A stretch of DNA of 64,000 nucleotides from Planctomycetia bacterium (GTDB lineage Bacteria; Planctomycetota; Planctomycetia; Gemmatales; Gemmataceae), in NCBI GenBank assembly GCA_005772955.1, contig SXID01000247.1, forward strand, positions 1-64,000. The letters are read 5' to 3'. The notes under the pieces were generated by a model. It had not been told where the DNA came from and did no database searches. It saw nothing but the letters and a program-made list of their open reading frames with translations. Position 1 is the first letter of the stretch, and each line of letters starts with the position of its first letter. A program made the position numbers and the translations under genes. Positions 50,872-60,090 of the stretch are shown one piece after another.

Positions 50872-53229
50872 ATGTCCACAGATGTGTTGCGTCGAAACAT
50901 TACTCGCGAACTGGACCACCTTCGTGCTCTCCAGAGTCGCGGACTTGCGCCGGTGACCTGCGTATTCTCGCGACTCGAGGGGGAGTTGCCCGGTCGTGGC
51001 TTCCGCCCGCGATTCTCCCCGCTTCCGTTCCAAGAGGGATGGCCCCAGGAAACGGTGATGACCGATGCCGTGTTTCACCCCTCTCTCCAGGTCACCGATC
51101 CTTACGTTTATGCCTCGCACTGGACCGGACATGGGGGGAATCATGTCACCGTGTTTACTTCTGCCCCTCGGCCGTTCGCCTCCTTTGAAGCGGTGAACTG
51201 CCCGCCGCTGAACGCCACTTCTCTCGTTGACCAACGCAACCCGGTCTCCGAAGCGATCCAGGTAGCGCGTCAAGTTGGCGAACGGTTAGCGCCGCTCGTC
51301 CGAGGACTCCCCGCACAACTCGCTGAACGTCTCGGTTTCGTGGGGGCGCTTCGGCCGAGCGATTGGGTCGAGATACTCTTTCATCTGGGGTGGCACTTCC
51401 CCGACCACGGGATCGACGCCGGTCGGTTCCGCATTCTGGCAGCCTCGGAAGAAGCGCCTTGGGACTTCCGATGTCCGGAACCGGAACTCCAACTCGGCGG
51501 GGTTCGCGTTTCCCCAGATGTGTTCCCGGGGGTGGTCGTCAGCCGGCTCGGGGAGGGGTCGGACTTTCTGACGGCTTCGGTGAATGCTTTGCTTTTAATC
51601 CTGGAAGCTCTCGACGGGATTGAGCGAGTCGCAGAGCCAAAACCGGGCGCCGAATTTGGCCGTCTACGCGACACTTTCTTGCGGTTAGCGGTGGCGCACT
51701 CTCACTTCCCACGGGAGTTGAGCGCGCGGGTACTCCGGCTGGCGGATAGTTTCCGCACACCGCCGGCGACCGAATGGGCGGGCATCGAGCGCGGCGGGGA
51801 CGGGTGGGGCATCCCGCACTTCTACGTCCTCTCGCACTTGTGCGCGAACCGCGTGGTTTGTGTTCTCCGTGGACCGGGTTGGGAGACGTTCCAGGAACTC
51901 GCCAACCGAGCCGGGGCGCTCTTACCGTGTTGGCCAGCGCAACCTTATCCAGCGGTTCTGAACGATGTGGGGGCGTTTGCTCGCTACTGCGACACCGCAC
52001 GGTTCCCGTGGGCGGGTGTCGCCTGTGAGGTGTGGAACGGTGGGATGGTGACCGACCACCGCGGGAACGTGGAACGCTGGCTCGGCTTGGTCTTCGGGTT
52101 GCTAATGGCCCACCGCCTTGAACACCTTACCTTGGTCACCCGGCCGGAAGATGTAACACACAGTGTTGGTGGCGAACCAGTCAACGCGATGCTGACACTG
52201 CGCGGAATGAATCTGTTCGCCGCAAGTGCCCTTGCGATTGAATTGGCTGGTCTGGTTCCCATCCAAATGATCGCCTCGAACAACTTTTCCCCTGTTCCGC
52301 TTGCCGCGTCTGGAGAGGCTTCACCTATGTCAGCACCGGAACCTCAGACTCTGGTCGAAGATACGAAACGCGAGTTGGTTCACCCCACGCCAACGGTGGC
52401 GAGGCTGCCGGCGGCAGAAGCGCAGCGGTTGAGTGACTTGGCGCGTGAAGAGTACGCAAAGAGCAGTCGCGACTTCACATTAATCGCAGTCCCGTGTACC
52501 CAACTCGACAACGGGTGGGGATTCCGACAACACCCGTGCGAACCCGATTCGCCGGACGCTGGCCAGTTGCGGGACGGCCACTTCTATTGGCCGCTGCGAT
52601 GTATTTCGCACCTCGGCTCGGCGACAATCGAGGAGTTGGGGAGTTTCTTGTTCGTCGCAGAGGGGCGGAACGGCGACGTTGTCCGTCGTTTCGGCGATTT
52701 CGCTGGTCAAGCCGGCGCCGCGTTACGAAGCGCGGCTCCCCCCTGGCTCGTGATGAATCGAGCACTCGATGCACAGACCCTTTGGGTTGCCGCAGCGTTC
52801 TTCCTCTCCCCCACCGCTCGACGGATGACGAGACAACACCCAACGGGTCCGTGCTTTCTTGATAATCCTTGGGCCGCAGCAATCACTGTTTTGGGAGACA
52901 TTCCCGCATCGACTCCTGATTCAAGTGGGGCGCCACCAAACGAGAATAATCCTGCGCCTCGCGTCCGTTGTGAGGAACCCGACCGATCGGTGTATCTGGA
53001 TGGCAAACGGATCGTTGGCGAGGTGGAACTGGCCCTGTTCCGATTCTTCCGAGTGATCGCGGAAGCCTACCCCGATCCAATTCGGTTCAAGGAGATCCAA
53101 CGTCGCGCGCCCGGCCTTCACGGTAAACATCGCACTCGCGATTTGAAAGACCGACTTCCCTCTGCCCTTGCCAACCTTGTGCAGTCGGGAAAGCACGGTT
53201 ACCTCCTGAAGTTGCCCGCGCCAAAATAG
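50872..53229 (+). CDS. Unknown 785-aa protein with winged-helix-like C-terminus
   Basis: I do not recognise this protein as a whole. The central part has WxGIERGGDGWGIPHFYVLS and AVLNDVGAFARYCDTARFPW strings of no known motif; two parts (~190-470 and ~520-690) have similar 'xGWGIPHFYVLSHL'/'GHFYWPLRCISHLG' wording and may be distant repeats. The last ~90 residues (DRSVYLDGKRIVGEVELALF then RFFRVIAEAY, ending GKHGYLLKLPAPK) look like an OmpR-type winged helix (strand-helix layout and a final G-Y-L-L). It sits between the integrase and an operator-like dyad, in element-type context. No Shine-Dalgarno is clear; GTG 50827 is an alternative start. Confidence 0.65.
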   Translation: MSTDVLRRNITRELDHLRALQSRGLAPVTCVFSRLEGELPGRGFRPRFSPLPFQEGWPQETVMTDAVFHPSLQVTDPYVYASHWTGHGGNHVTVFTSAPRPFASFEAVNCPPLNATSLVDQRNPVSEAIQVARQVGERLAPLVRGLPAQLAERLGFVGALRPSDWVEILFHLGWHFPDHGIDAGRFRILAASEEAPWDFRCPEPELQLGGVRVSPDVFPGVVVSRLGEGSDFLTASVNALLLILEALDGIERVAEPKPGAEFGRLRDTFLRLAVAHSHFPRELSARVLRLADSFRTPPATEWAGIERGGDGWGIPHFYVLSHLCANRVVCVLRGPGWETFQELANRAGALLPCWPAQPYPAVLNDVGAFARYCDTARFPWAGVACEVWNGGMVTDHRGNVERWLGLVFGLLMAHRLEHLTLVTRPEDVTHSVGGEPVNAMLTLRGMNLFAASALAIELAGLVPIQMIASNNFSPVPLAASGEASPMSAPEPQTLVEDTKRELVHPTPTVARLPAAEAQRLSDLAREEYAKSSRDFTLIAVPCTQLDNGWGFRQHPCEPDSPDAGQLRDGHFYWPLRCISHLGSATIEELGSFLFVAEGRNGDVVRRFGDFAGQAGAALRSAAPPWLVMNRALDAQTLWVAAAFFLSPTARRMTRQHPTGPCFLDNPWAAAITVLGDIPASTPDSSGAPPNENNPAPRVRCEEPDRSVYLDGKRIVGEVELALFRFFRVIAEAYPDPIRFKEIQRRAPGLHGKHRTRDLKDRLPSALANLVQSGKHGYLLKLPAPK

Positions 53230-53266
53230 TACATGACTGTTCACGATGTGTGAACAGACCGTGTAC
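53229..53266 (+). promoter_or_regulatory. Operator-like dyad upstream of the DUF1580 gene
   Basis: CTGTTCAC-GATGT-GTGAACAG (53237-53257) is a perfect 8-bp dyad with a 5-bp spacer; outer GTACA and TGTAC (53229-53233 and 53262-53266) add further symmetry. It lies 60-90 bp upstream of the DUF1580 gene and just after the unknown 785-aa gene. Such a site would suit a repressor of the element's replication module. Confidence 0.6.
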
Positions 53267-53318
53267 GCACCCGCCGGCTACGGTTCATCGAGTCGCAAAC
53301 TTTGCGAGGAGGTGAACC

Positions 53319-53699
53319 GTGGCCGATGTCGTTTCCAAAGCTGAAACTGTTCAACCAGTGTTGGCCGAGATCAAGGCGGGCGAGGGCTTGTCCCTGTCCG
53401 CCGCTGGCCGGTTGTTCCCCGGTCACCGCGGCGGCAAGTCCGTCGATCCGAGCACCGTGTTCCGCTGGGTGACCAAAGGCACGCGGACACACGGCGGATC
53501 TGCTGTGAAACTGGAAGCCGCTCGCGTTGGCGGGCGCTGGCTCACTTCCCAAGGCGCCGTCGCGCGGTTTGTCGCCGCGCTCACCGAGGCCGCCAACCCC
53601 ACGTCCACCACTGCCGCCGCGCCCGCGACGCGCACCCCCGTTGCTCGCAGTCGTGCGGTTGAGAAAGCCGTTGCGACCCTGAAGGCGATGGGTGCTTAA
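53319..53699 (+). CDS. DUF1580 domain protein (small HTH/excisionase-like)
   Basis: A 126-aa protein. The central part LSLSAAGRLFPGHRGGKSVD then PSTVFRWVTKG and VKLEAARVGGRWLTSQGAVA matches DUF1580, a planctomycete family resembling MerR/excisionase-type helix-turn-helix proteins (AlpA-like). The last ~40 residues are Ala/Thr-rich and basic. GTG 53319 with GAGGAGGTGA just upstream gives the start. It lies between the dyad and the primase-helicase gene, a position typical of element regulators or directionality factors. Function is inferred from family and position. Confidence 0.82.
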   Translation: MADVVSKAETVQPVLAEIKAGEGLSLSAAGRLFPGHRGGKSVDPSTVFRWVTKGTRTHGGSAVKLEAARVGGRWLTSQGAVARFVAALTEAANPTSTTAAAPATRTPVARSRAVEKAVATLKAMGA

Positions 53700-53772
53700 C
53701 CAATTCTTTTCACCAAACGCAATCGGCCCGGGGCACCGCATCACTGACGCCCCAGACCGATCGGAGGAACCA

Positions 53773-56301
53773 ATGGAATTCAGCGTAACGAGCGGCACGG
53801 GCGATTGCAAGCCCGGCCGCCTGCTCCCGCAGCACCTTGCGGACTTGCAGAACTCCGGGTTGCGCCCCGACATCATCGCCGCTTGCGGCGTTTATTCGGA
53901 GAGTGACCCCGCCCGCGTGAAGGCACTGCTCGGCGGCTACTTGAGTGCGAAGGCCGCTCTCGCAATGGGGCCGTGCCTCGCGTTCCCGTTCTTCGCTGCC
54001 GACGGTGCGCCAGCGACCTGGCTCCGGCGCGACGAAAAGACCGGAAGCGAAACCACGCTGCCCTTCGTGCGGTTCAAACCGGACCGACCGCGCACGTCGA
54101 AAGGACGGGTCATCAAGTACGAGTCCCCGCTCGGCAGCGGGAACCGCGCCTACTTCCCGCCCGGCGTCGGCGCCGTCCTGACCGATCCCACGAAGGAATT
54201 GTTGCTCGTCGAGGGCGAGAAGAAGGCGCTGGCCGGAACGCAGGACGGGTTCCCGACGATCGGGCTGTCCGGCGTTTGGAACTGGACACTGAAGCGCCCC
54301 AAGAACCCGACGACCGGACGCGGGACCGGGCCGCGGAAGTTGATCGACGACCTGGAGAGCGTGAACTGGAAGAACCGCAAGGTCACGATCGTCTTCGACT
54401 CCGATCTGAAGGAGAAACCATCGGTAGAGTGGGCGCGTTGGCACCTGGCACAGGTTCTCGGCGAGCGCGGGGCCGACGTGCGGGTTGTCGATCTGCCTAC
54501 TGGTGACGACCGCGCGAAGTGCGGCCTGGACGACTTCTTGATTGCGCACGGTCCGGCCGCCTTCCGGTTGCTGCTGGACGCTGCCGAACCGCCGCACCGA
54601 CCTGCGGGCGAAGCCGGTTGCGACCGCCGCACGGTCGTGCTGGGCGAAGACGAACACCGGGTCAACGACGAGGTGGCCGCGCAGCTCGCCCGCGACCGCA
54701 CGGTCTACCAGCGCGGCGGCGAGTTGGTCCGCGTGTCCATCGAGGCGCCGCCTGAAGACGGACCGTGCATTTCAGTCGCCCCGCGTATCGAGTCGATTCC
54801 GTCGCCGGCGCTTCGCGACATCATTTCCCGGCGCGTCGACTTCATCCTGATGACCGCCGAGGGCGAGAAGCCAGCACACCCGCCGGGGTGGTGCGTGAAC
54901 GCGGTTGGCGCCCGTGGCAGTTGGCCCGGCGTTCGTCCGCTCACGGGTGTGGTGTCGTTCCCCGTTGTCCGGCGCGACGGCACGATCTTGACCGATGCGG
55001 GGTATGACACCCGCACGGGGCTGTTTCTCCACTGGCTCCGACCGCCGTTGCCGATCCCAGAGCGCCCGACACTCGCCAACGCGAAGGCGGCCGCGGCCGA
55101 ACTGTTGGACGCGGTGTCGGACTTCCCATTCGCGGCCGAGATGTACAAGGCCGCGTGGCTCGCGGCGCTCCTCACCCCGCTGGCGCGTCCCGCGTTCGAC
55201 GGCCCAGCGCCACTGTTCTTGGTGGACGCCAACGTTCGTGCGGCCGGCAAAGGGTTAAGCCTGGAGGTCATCTCTCGCATCGTCACCGGCGACCCGTTCC
55301 CGGTCATCAGTTACCCCTCCAACCCCAAGGACGGCGAAGAGGAGTTACGGAAGAAGATCACGACGTTCCTGCTCTACGGCGACCGGATCGCGCTGTTCGA
55401 CAACCTGACTGGCGCATTTGGAGACGGCACTCTCGACCGAGCGCTAACCGGAACCGAGTGGCAAGATCGCGTGTTGGGAAGCAACCGTCAGTTCCGCGGG
55501 CCGCTGACGGTCACGTTCTACGCGACCGGCAACAACGTCGCGATTCGCGCTGACACCGCCCGCCGCATCTGCCACGTCCGCCTGGAATCGGCACACGAAC
55601 GACCCGAGGAGCGGGCCGACGTGAAACGCCCGCACCTTATCAAGTGGGTCACCGAGAACCGCGAGCGGTTGCTCGCCGGCGCTCTGACGATCTTGCGCGG
55701 GTACTTCGCGGCCGGGCGCCCGGACTTCAAGTTGAAGCCGTGGGGTTCGTTCGAGTCGTGGTCGGCGCTGGTGCGGAACGCAGTAGTGTGGTGCGGACTG
55801 CCGGATCCTGGCGAGACTCGCGTCGCCGTTCAGGAACAGTCCGACGAAACCGCTCGCGGGCTGCGTCAACTCGTCGCCGCGCTGGAACTGCTCGACCCTG
55901 ATCGCACTGGCAAGACCGCGTCGGAGATCGTCAGCGCGGCCGAGGAAGGCTCGTCGCACACGCCCGAAGTTCGCGAGATGGTCCGCGACGCGCTGGAGAT
56001 GCTCATCGGCAAGCCCGACGGTCGCAAGTTGGGCAACCGACTCCGCCACCTGCGCAAGCGAGTTGTCGATGGGAAGTATCTCGATCTGTCGGGCGAGGAC
56101 ACGAAGCGCGTCAACCGGTGGGCGGTGTTCGGCGCGGAGCAATTTCGCACGCGACCGGCGGGACATGCTCCACATACTCCACATCCGCAAGAACCGTCCG
56201 TGCCGCGACGTGAGGATGTGGAGGATGTGGAGGATGTGGTTCACCCTGATGCCGAAACGGAAGTTGCTGGGGCGCAGGCCAACGACGAGGAGTTGTTCTG
56301 A
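53773..56301 (+). CDS. Toprim-like (DUF3854) / P4-type primase-helicase
   Basis: An 842-aa replication-type protein. Residues ~20-260: DUF3854/Toprim-like region (LLLVEGEKKALAGTQDGFPT, TIVFDSDLKEKPSVEWAR with the acidic metal site). Residues ~440-700: a helicase/ATPase core with a weak P-loop AAGKGLSLEVISRIVTG (normally GxGKT), Walker B-like IALFDNLTGAFG and GPLTVTFYATGNNVAI. ATG 53773 with GGAGGAA upstream. The C-terminal tail has a tandem EDV repeat. Such proteins replicate plasmids, phages or phage satellites. It overlaps the next gene as ATGA. Confidence 0.8.
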   Translation: MEFSVTSGTGDCKPGRLLPQHLADLQNSGLRPDIIAACGVYSESDPARVKALLGGYLSAKAALAMGPCLAFPFFAADGAPATWLRRDEKTGSETTLPFVRFKPDRPRTSKGRVIKYESPLGSGNRAYFPPGVGAVLTDPTKELLLVEGEKKALAGTQDGFPTIGLSGVWNWTLKRPKNPTTGRGTGPRKLIDDLESVNWKNRKVTIVFDSDLKEKPSVEWARWHLAQVLGERGADVRVVDLPTGDDRAKCGLDDFLIAHGPAAFRLLLDAAEPPHRPAGEAGCDRRTVVLGEDEHRVNDEVAAQLARDRTVYQRGGELVRVSIEAPPEDGPCISVAPRIESIPSPALRDIISRRVDFILMTAEGEKPAHPPGWCVNAVGARGSWPGVRPLTGVVSFPVVRRDGTILTDAGYDTRTGLFLHWLRPPLPIPERPTLANAKAAAAELLDAVSDFPFAAEMYKAAWLAALLTPLARPAFDGPAPLFLVDANVRAAGKGLSLEVISRIVTGDPFPVISYPSNPKDGEEELRKKITTFLLYGDRIALFDNLTGAFGDGTLDRALTGTEWQDRVLGSNRQFRGPLTVTFYATGNNVAIRADTARRICHVRLESAHERPEERADVKRPHLIKWVTENRERLLAGALTILRGYFAAGRPDFKLKPWGSFESWSALVRNAVVWCGLPDPGETRVAVQEQSDETARGLRQLVAALELLDPDRTGKTASEIVSAAEEGSSHTPEVREMVRDALEMLIGKPDGRKLGNRLRHLRKRVVDGKYLDLSGEDTKRVNRWAVFGAEQFRTRPAGHAPHTPHPQEPSVPRREDVEDVEDVVHPDAETEVAGAQANDEELF
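56168..56232. repeat. Inverted repeat inside the primase 3' coding region
   Basis: CTCCACATACTCCACATCC (56168-56186) pairs with GGATGTGGAGGATGTGGAG (56214-56232) with one mismatch, loop 27 nt; three GAGGATGTG units follow on the right arm. It codes for the low-complexity EDVEDVEDV tail. Confidence 0.6.
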
Positions 56302-56714
56302 TGACCACCTTGATGACCGCACCCGAACTTCTGGCCGATCTGACCGGGCGCGGGTTCACTGTCCGCACTACGAATGGGGCGATTGCCGTCACTCCGGCGT
56401 CGGCCCTGAGTACGGCGGACCGGGAGGCGATCCGAGAGCGTCGCGCTGAACTCCTCGGCATCTTGTCTGCGGGCGAAGTCTGGGACGCCGCGACCGCGAG
56501 CTGTTTGATGTTCGACGCCGACTCGCTCGTTGAGAGCCTCGGCGTAGACGGTCGGCACCCAGCGATCGCGAATGCGGCAGCAACAGCGGTCATCGCGCAA
56601 CTGGCGCACGATATGACCGCTTTCCGGAACGCGATCTCGGAGTTTGTCGTGCTGGTTCGCAGGTTGGCGGCCGTGCGTTCTGCGCACAAAGCCGCTGGCG
56701 AGCGGTCGGAATGA
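56301..56714 (+). CDS. TubC_N-like small protein, translationally coupled
   Basis: A 137-aa protein starting at ATG 56301, overlapping the primase stop (ATGA). Residues ~5-55 (APELLADLTGRGFTVRTTNG then AIAVTPASALSTADREAIRE and RRAELLGIL) resemble the TubC N-terminal docking domain, a small alpha-beta fold also found in element-borne proteins next to primases. The remainder is helical (AIANAAATAVIAQLAHDMTA). Its coupling to the primase suggests a replication accessory role; this is inference. Confidence 0.7.
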   Translation: MTTLMTAPELLADLTGRGFTVRTTNGAIAVTPASALSTADREAIRERRAELLGILSAGEVWDAATASCLMFDADSLVESLGVDGRHPAIANAAATAVIAQLAHDMTAFRNAISEFVVLVRRLAAVRSAHKAAGERSE

Positions 56715-56858
56715 GGGCTTCACCGCGCACAAACGTGCGGAAAAGTCCGGTGCATGTTTCTCGTCGGAAGTCCTTGTTTTTCTTTACCGTTACGCCAACT
56801 TGGTCGGTTCGCGATGCTGCATTTTCCCAAATGATTTCGGAGAATCGGAGGAGTGGCG

Positions 56859-57473
56859 ATGGCTGGTTCAGGCAGCGGCTACCGGTGGTCGAAGAAGGCG
56901 CGCGTGGAAGGGTGTACCACCCTCGACACGTCAGACCTCAATCGAATGAAGTTGCTCATCCCCGGAACGAACAACCGGAGCGGTTCCCTGGAGTGGCGCC
57001 GCGGAGGACAGACCGAACCGTCTTCCACCGTGGGCTACCTGATTACCGTCGGTGAGACGAGCGGATCGCTTCGGTTGGATTACCAGATGACGCAGACGAA
57101 GGAGAAGTTTGATTACGCGATCCCGCTGGTCGCAACGTGTTGTCACCTCGGCGGGCGGCGCTGGTGGTTCATCTGCCCGCTGGTGCGCGGCGGTGTGGCG
57201 TGCAACCGGCGCGTGCGGAAAGTGTATCTGCGCGGCAAATACTTCGGGTGCAGGCGCTGCCACAACCTTGCGTACATGAGCAGCCAAGAGAGCGATTCGC
57301 GCGTGTACGCCGCACTGCGCCGCGGCGCGCACCTGCACGAGTTCGGGAACGTCACTGGGATGTCGATCTCGCAACTCGGGTTCGCGCTCAAGGTGCTGAC
57401 CGCCGGGCAGAAGCGCCTCGACCGGATCGGCAAGCGGATCAACCGAGACACTCGGCGACGCGGACCGAAATGA
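56859..57473 (+). CDS. Zinc-ribbon-like protein of mobile-element type
   Basis: A 204-aa protein. Around residues 90-155: ATCCHLGGRRWWFICPLV then CNRRVRKVYLRGKYFGCRRC and HNLAYMSSQE, a set of Cys/His pairs (CPLV...C, CRRCH) resembling a zinc ribbon. The conserved 'YFGCRxCHxLxYxSxQE' wording recurs in a family found in planctomycete and proteobacterial elements. ATG 56859 with GGAG 6 nt upstream; GTG 56853 is an alternative. No catalytic domain. Function unknown. Confidence 0.7.
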   Translation: MAGSGSGYRWSKKARVEGCTTLDTSDLNRMKLLIPGTNNRSGSLEWRRGGQTEPSSTVGYLITVGETSGSLRLDYQMTQTKEKFDYAIPLVATCCHLGGRRWWFICPLVRGGVACNRRVRKVYLRGKYFGCRRCHNLAYMSSQESDSRVYAALRRGAHLHEFGNVTGMSISQLGFALKVLTAGQKRLDRIGKRINRDTRRRGPK

Positions 57474-57507
57474 CACCCCACTTGCGAAAACCTCACGGGA
57501 CCAACAC

Positions 57508-58536
57508 ATGACCACGCTCGCGAAGATCGAAGCAAACCAGCGCAACGGCCAACTCTCCACCGGGCCGCGCACGCTCGAAGGCAAGACCGCCGTCGCCCGC
57601 AACGCGACCAAACACGGCATCTTCGCGGCGCTGCCCGTGCTTCCGTGTGAGAACGCCGACGAATGGGAGGCACACCGCGCTGGTGTAGTTGCGTCTCTCT
57701 CGCCGGTCGGATTGCTGGAGGTGAATCTCGCGGAACGAGCAGCGTTGCTTCTGTGGCGGCTCCAGCGACTGGCCCGATACGAAGCCGAGATGATCGCGTG
57801 CGCGATGGAGGACGCGGAGGTGCCCCCGCTTCCACCGCCCAAGAACCCGGTTCCCCAACTGTTCCCGGCGCCACAACAGAAGACTCGCGAAGAACAACTC
57901 TGGGACATCCGCGAAGACCTGCGAGCCGCACGCCAAGAGTTGGCCGAAGTCATTCCGGCACAGGACTTCTTCGCCACCGAACCGAAAGCAAACACCGACG
58001 CGGTGGTCGCATTCGAGGTCGCCGAGAGTATTTTGGAAGCCGCGTGCGGGCGTGCCGAGGTCGCGGAGAACCTGCGAGCCGATCCGCCCGCGTTCGGCAG
58101 CAAGCCGTTTCTGAAGAAGCTCGGGTTTTCCGGTGCGGACGCGCGAACCGTGGCGTGGACGTCCGACCTGATCCAGCGCGGACTGACGGTCTACGCGCGT
58201 TTCACCGGAGAGGTAATCGAGCGGTTCACCGAAGGGGTGCGGGTCGATGTGGAACAGCGGGCCGAAGAGTTGACGCGAAAGGTCTGGCGCCTGGAACGCG
58301 AGGCTGCCGCAGTGGTGCGTTTGCTCGACGGTCGAACCGCTCGCAAGCAAGCCGCGCAGATGCTTCCCGGCGACGGGTGCGATGAGCGGATCGCGAAGTA
58401 TGAACGCCACCTGCACTCGCTGCTCACCTCGACGCTTCACGAACTGGAACGACTCCAAGCACGGCGCGAGGGCGAAGCTGTTCCGCCGCCCGTTGTGGCC
58501 GACGTGAACGTGACAGTACTCACTGAGACGGATTGA
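57508..58536 (+). CDS. 'STGPRTxEGK' protein of planctomycete element type
   Basis: A 342-aa protein. The N-terminus NQRNGQLSTGPRTLEGKTAV then ARNATKHGIFAALPVLP is a strongly conserved signature of a family widespread in planctomycetes and some other phyla, usually annotated hypothetical, often close to mobile genes. The middle and C-terminal parts are helical with Ala/Glu/Arg-rich heptad-like segments (QRAEELTRKVWRLEREAAAV, LLTSTLHELERLQARRE), suggesting a coiled coil. ATG 57508; it follows the zinc-ribbon-like gene by 34 bp. No known activity; possibly a nucleic-acid-associated structural protein. Confidence 0.72.
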   Translation: MTTLAKIEANQRNGQLSTGPRTLEGKTAVARNATKHGIFAALPVLPCENADEWEAHRAGVVASLSPVGLLEVNLAERAALLLWRLQRLARYEAEMIACAMEDAEVPPLPPPKNPVPQLFPAPQQKTREEQLWDIREDLRAARQELAEVIPAQDFFATEPKANTDAVVAFEVAESILEAACGRAEVAENLRADPPAFGSKPFLKKLGFSGADARTVAWTSDLIQRGLTVYARFTGEVIERFTEGVRVDVEQRAEELTRKVWRLEREAAAVVRLLDGRTARKQAAQMLPGDGCDERIAKYERHLHSLLTSTLHELERLQARREGEAVPPPVVADVNVTVLTETD

Positions 58537-58826
58537 TGTTGCGGTGGCTTTGTTTTGGCGGACAGGAGCAGGCTGCACGCGGGAGCAAATGTCGGCCCTC
58601 GCCCATCCCGACTGCCGGCAACCGAACCGTCTGAAGAGCTGGTTCGTACTGAATTTATGACGGGCGGCCGTCTGTCGGCTGGCGAGGTTGGTCCGTTCAA
58701 CCGATCTCCTCAAGCCGTTTCGAGTCCGTATAGTATGGTTGGTTAGAACGGGTTCGGGTATGTGCTTCCCGCACCAAGTTCGGTGCGGACCGAGGCGCTC
58801 GACCGCTTTGTTGGTGTGAGGAGACG

Positions 58827-59636
58827 ATGGCCGACGCTCCCGATTACGCCAACCCGCCGATCGCCGAGTTGGTTCTGGGCGCGCAGTTCTCGCCGCTCAC
58901 AAAACTCACGTCGGGGCATTTCGGGTTGTTCTGGAAGAGCTTGGGGGACGAGTGGACCGATCCCTCCGATGGCCCCTTGTTAGATGACAACTTCGAGCGG
59001 TTCGACGGGCCACGATGGGAGCAGTTGCCGAAACTTCAACTCCACTTCGGGCCGGTGCGGTTGCCGGGTCGGTTCGTAATCGGGCACCGGGACAAGCAAC
59101 GTCTCCTTCAGGTTCAAGCCACCCGGTTCCATTTCAACTGGCGGAAGCGCGACGGGTTCTACCCGAGCTATCGCCGCCTGATCGCCGAGTTCGAGGAGAC
59201 GTTCGCCCGCTTCGAGGCGTTCGCTCGCGACGCCGGACTCGGGTCCGTAGCCGTCAACCAATGGGAGATGACGTACATCGACGCCTTCCCACAGGGCGAA
59301 TACTGGCAGACCCCAACCGACTGGCCCGCAGTCCTGCCTGGCTTGTTCGGCCCCCTTCCGTTGGCCGACGGACTGGTTCTGGAAACGCGCGCTGCCGAGT
59401 GGAACTGTGAGATCGCCCCGAAACGCGGGCGGCTGTACGTCGCGGCGCAACTCGGACAGACGCCCGACTCACAGAAGACGGCTCTCGTGCTCCATACGAC
59501 GGCGCGCGGTCCCGTCGGGAAGGGCGGGGCCGACACCCTGCGGGCGGGACTCGACCTCGGCCACGATGCGGCCATCGAGACCTTCCTGCGGGTGACTTCC
59601 GACGAAATCAAAGCCCGATGGGGGAAGAAAACATGA
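58827..59636 (+). CDS. TIGR04255 family protein
   Basis: A 269-aa protein of the sporadically distributed TIGR04255 family, function unknown. Supporting strings: YANPPIAELVLGAQFSPLTK (the family's 'NPPIxExxxxxxF' start), LLQVQATRFHFNWRKRDGFY PSYRRLIAEFEE-type core and VNQWEMTYIDAFPQGEYW. ATG 58827 (MADAPDYANPP) with GTGAGGAGACG upstream. It is the first gene of a three-gene set; its stop overlaps the next start as ATGA. Patchy distribution and location in an accessory island next to a restriction-methylation gene make a defence or toxin-antitoxin role worth testing. Confidence 0.78.
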   Translation: MADAPDYANPPIAELVLGAQFSPLTKLTSGHFGLFWKSLGDEWTDPSDGPLLDDNFERFDGPRWEQLPKLQLHFGPVRLPGRFVIGHRDKQRLLQVQATRFHFNWRKRDGFYPSYRRLIAEFEETFARFEAFARDAGLGSVAVNQWEMTYIDAFPQGEYWQTPTDWPAVLPGLFGPLPLADGLVLETRAAEWNCEIAPKRGRLYVAAQLGQTPDSQKTALVLHTTARGPVGKGGADTLRAGLDLGHDAAIETFLRVTSDEIKARWGKKT

Positions 59637-60058
59637 GTACGATCACCCGATCCGCGACCGGAGCCGCCGCCTTCACGCGCGGCAACTCCGCGCCCCCCTG
59701 GGTACCCGGCGACTGCGCGTTCCACTCCGAACCGGCCGACGGGCCGGCGCGCACTTGGAACGATGTGATCGACGAACTACTCGCCCTGCGCGGGTTGGAG
59801 AACGACTGGGACGGCCAAGGCGCACAAGCCCCGGAACCGGCGCTGGTCGATACGGCGCTCGCCGCCGCCCTCGACTTCCGCTCGTCTGCGATGCCCCCAG
59901 CGGATCGGGCCGTCGCGGGGGTCAATGGAACGGTGTTCTTCGAGTGGTTCTCGCCGACGAAGTATCTGGAGATCGAGGTGACGGCACCCGGTCAGGTCGA
60001 AGGGCGCTGGGTGTACAAGGAATCGAATACGGTCGAAGAGTTCACCCTGTCCCGGTAG
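59633..60058 (+). CDS. Small TIGR04255-linked protein ('LENDWDGxGA' type)
   Basis: A 141-aa protein starting at ATG 59633, overlapping the TIGR04255 stop (ATGA) with GGGGGAAG upstream, so translation is coupled. Residues ~45-65 read IDELLALRGLENDWDGQGAQ, a WDGxGA pattern seen in small unclassified proteins; the C-terminal half (NGTVFFEWFSPTKYLEIEVT, APGQVEGRWVYKESNTVEEF) looks beta-rich. No catalytic motif. It is presumably a partner of the TIGR04255 protein. Confidence 0.68.
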   Translation: MSTITRSATGAAAFTRGNSAPPWVPGDCAFHSEPADGPARTWNDVIDELLALRGLENDWDGQGAQAPEPALVDTALAAALDFRSSAMPPADRAVAGVNGTVFFEWFSPTKYLEIEVTAPGQVEGRWVYKESNTVEEFTLSR

Positions 60059-60090
60059 TCCTCTTACCGGGTCCGTTCGGCGGTGCGCGC

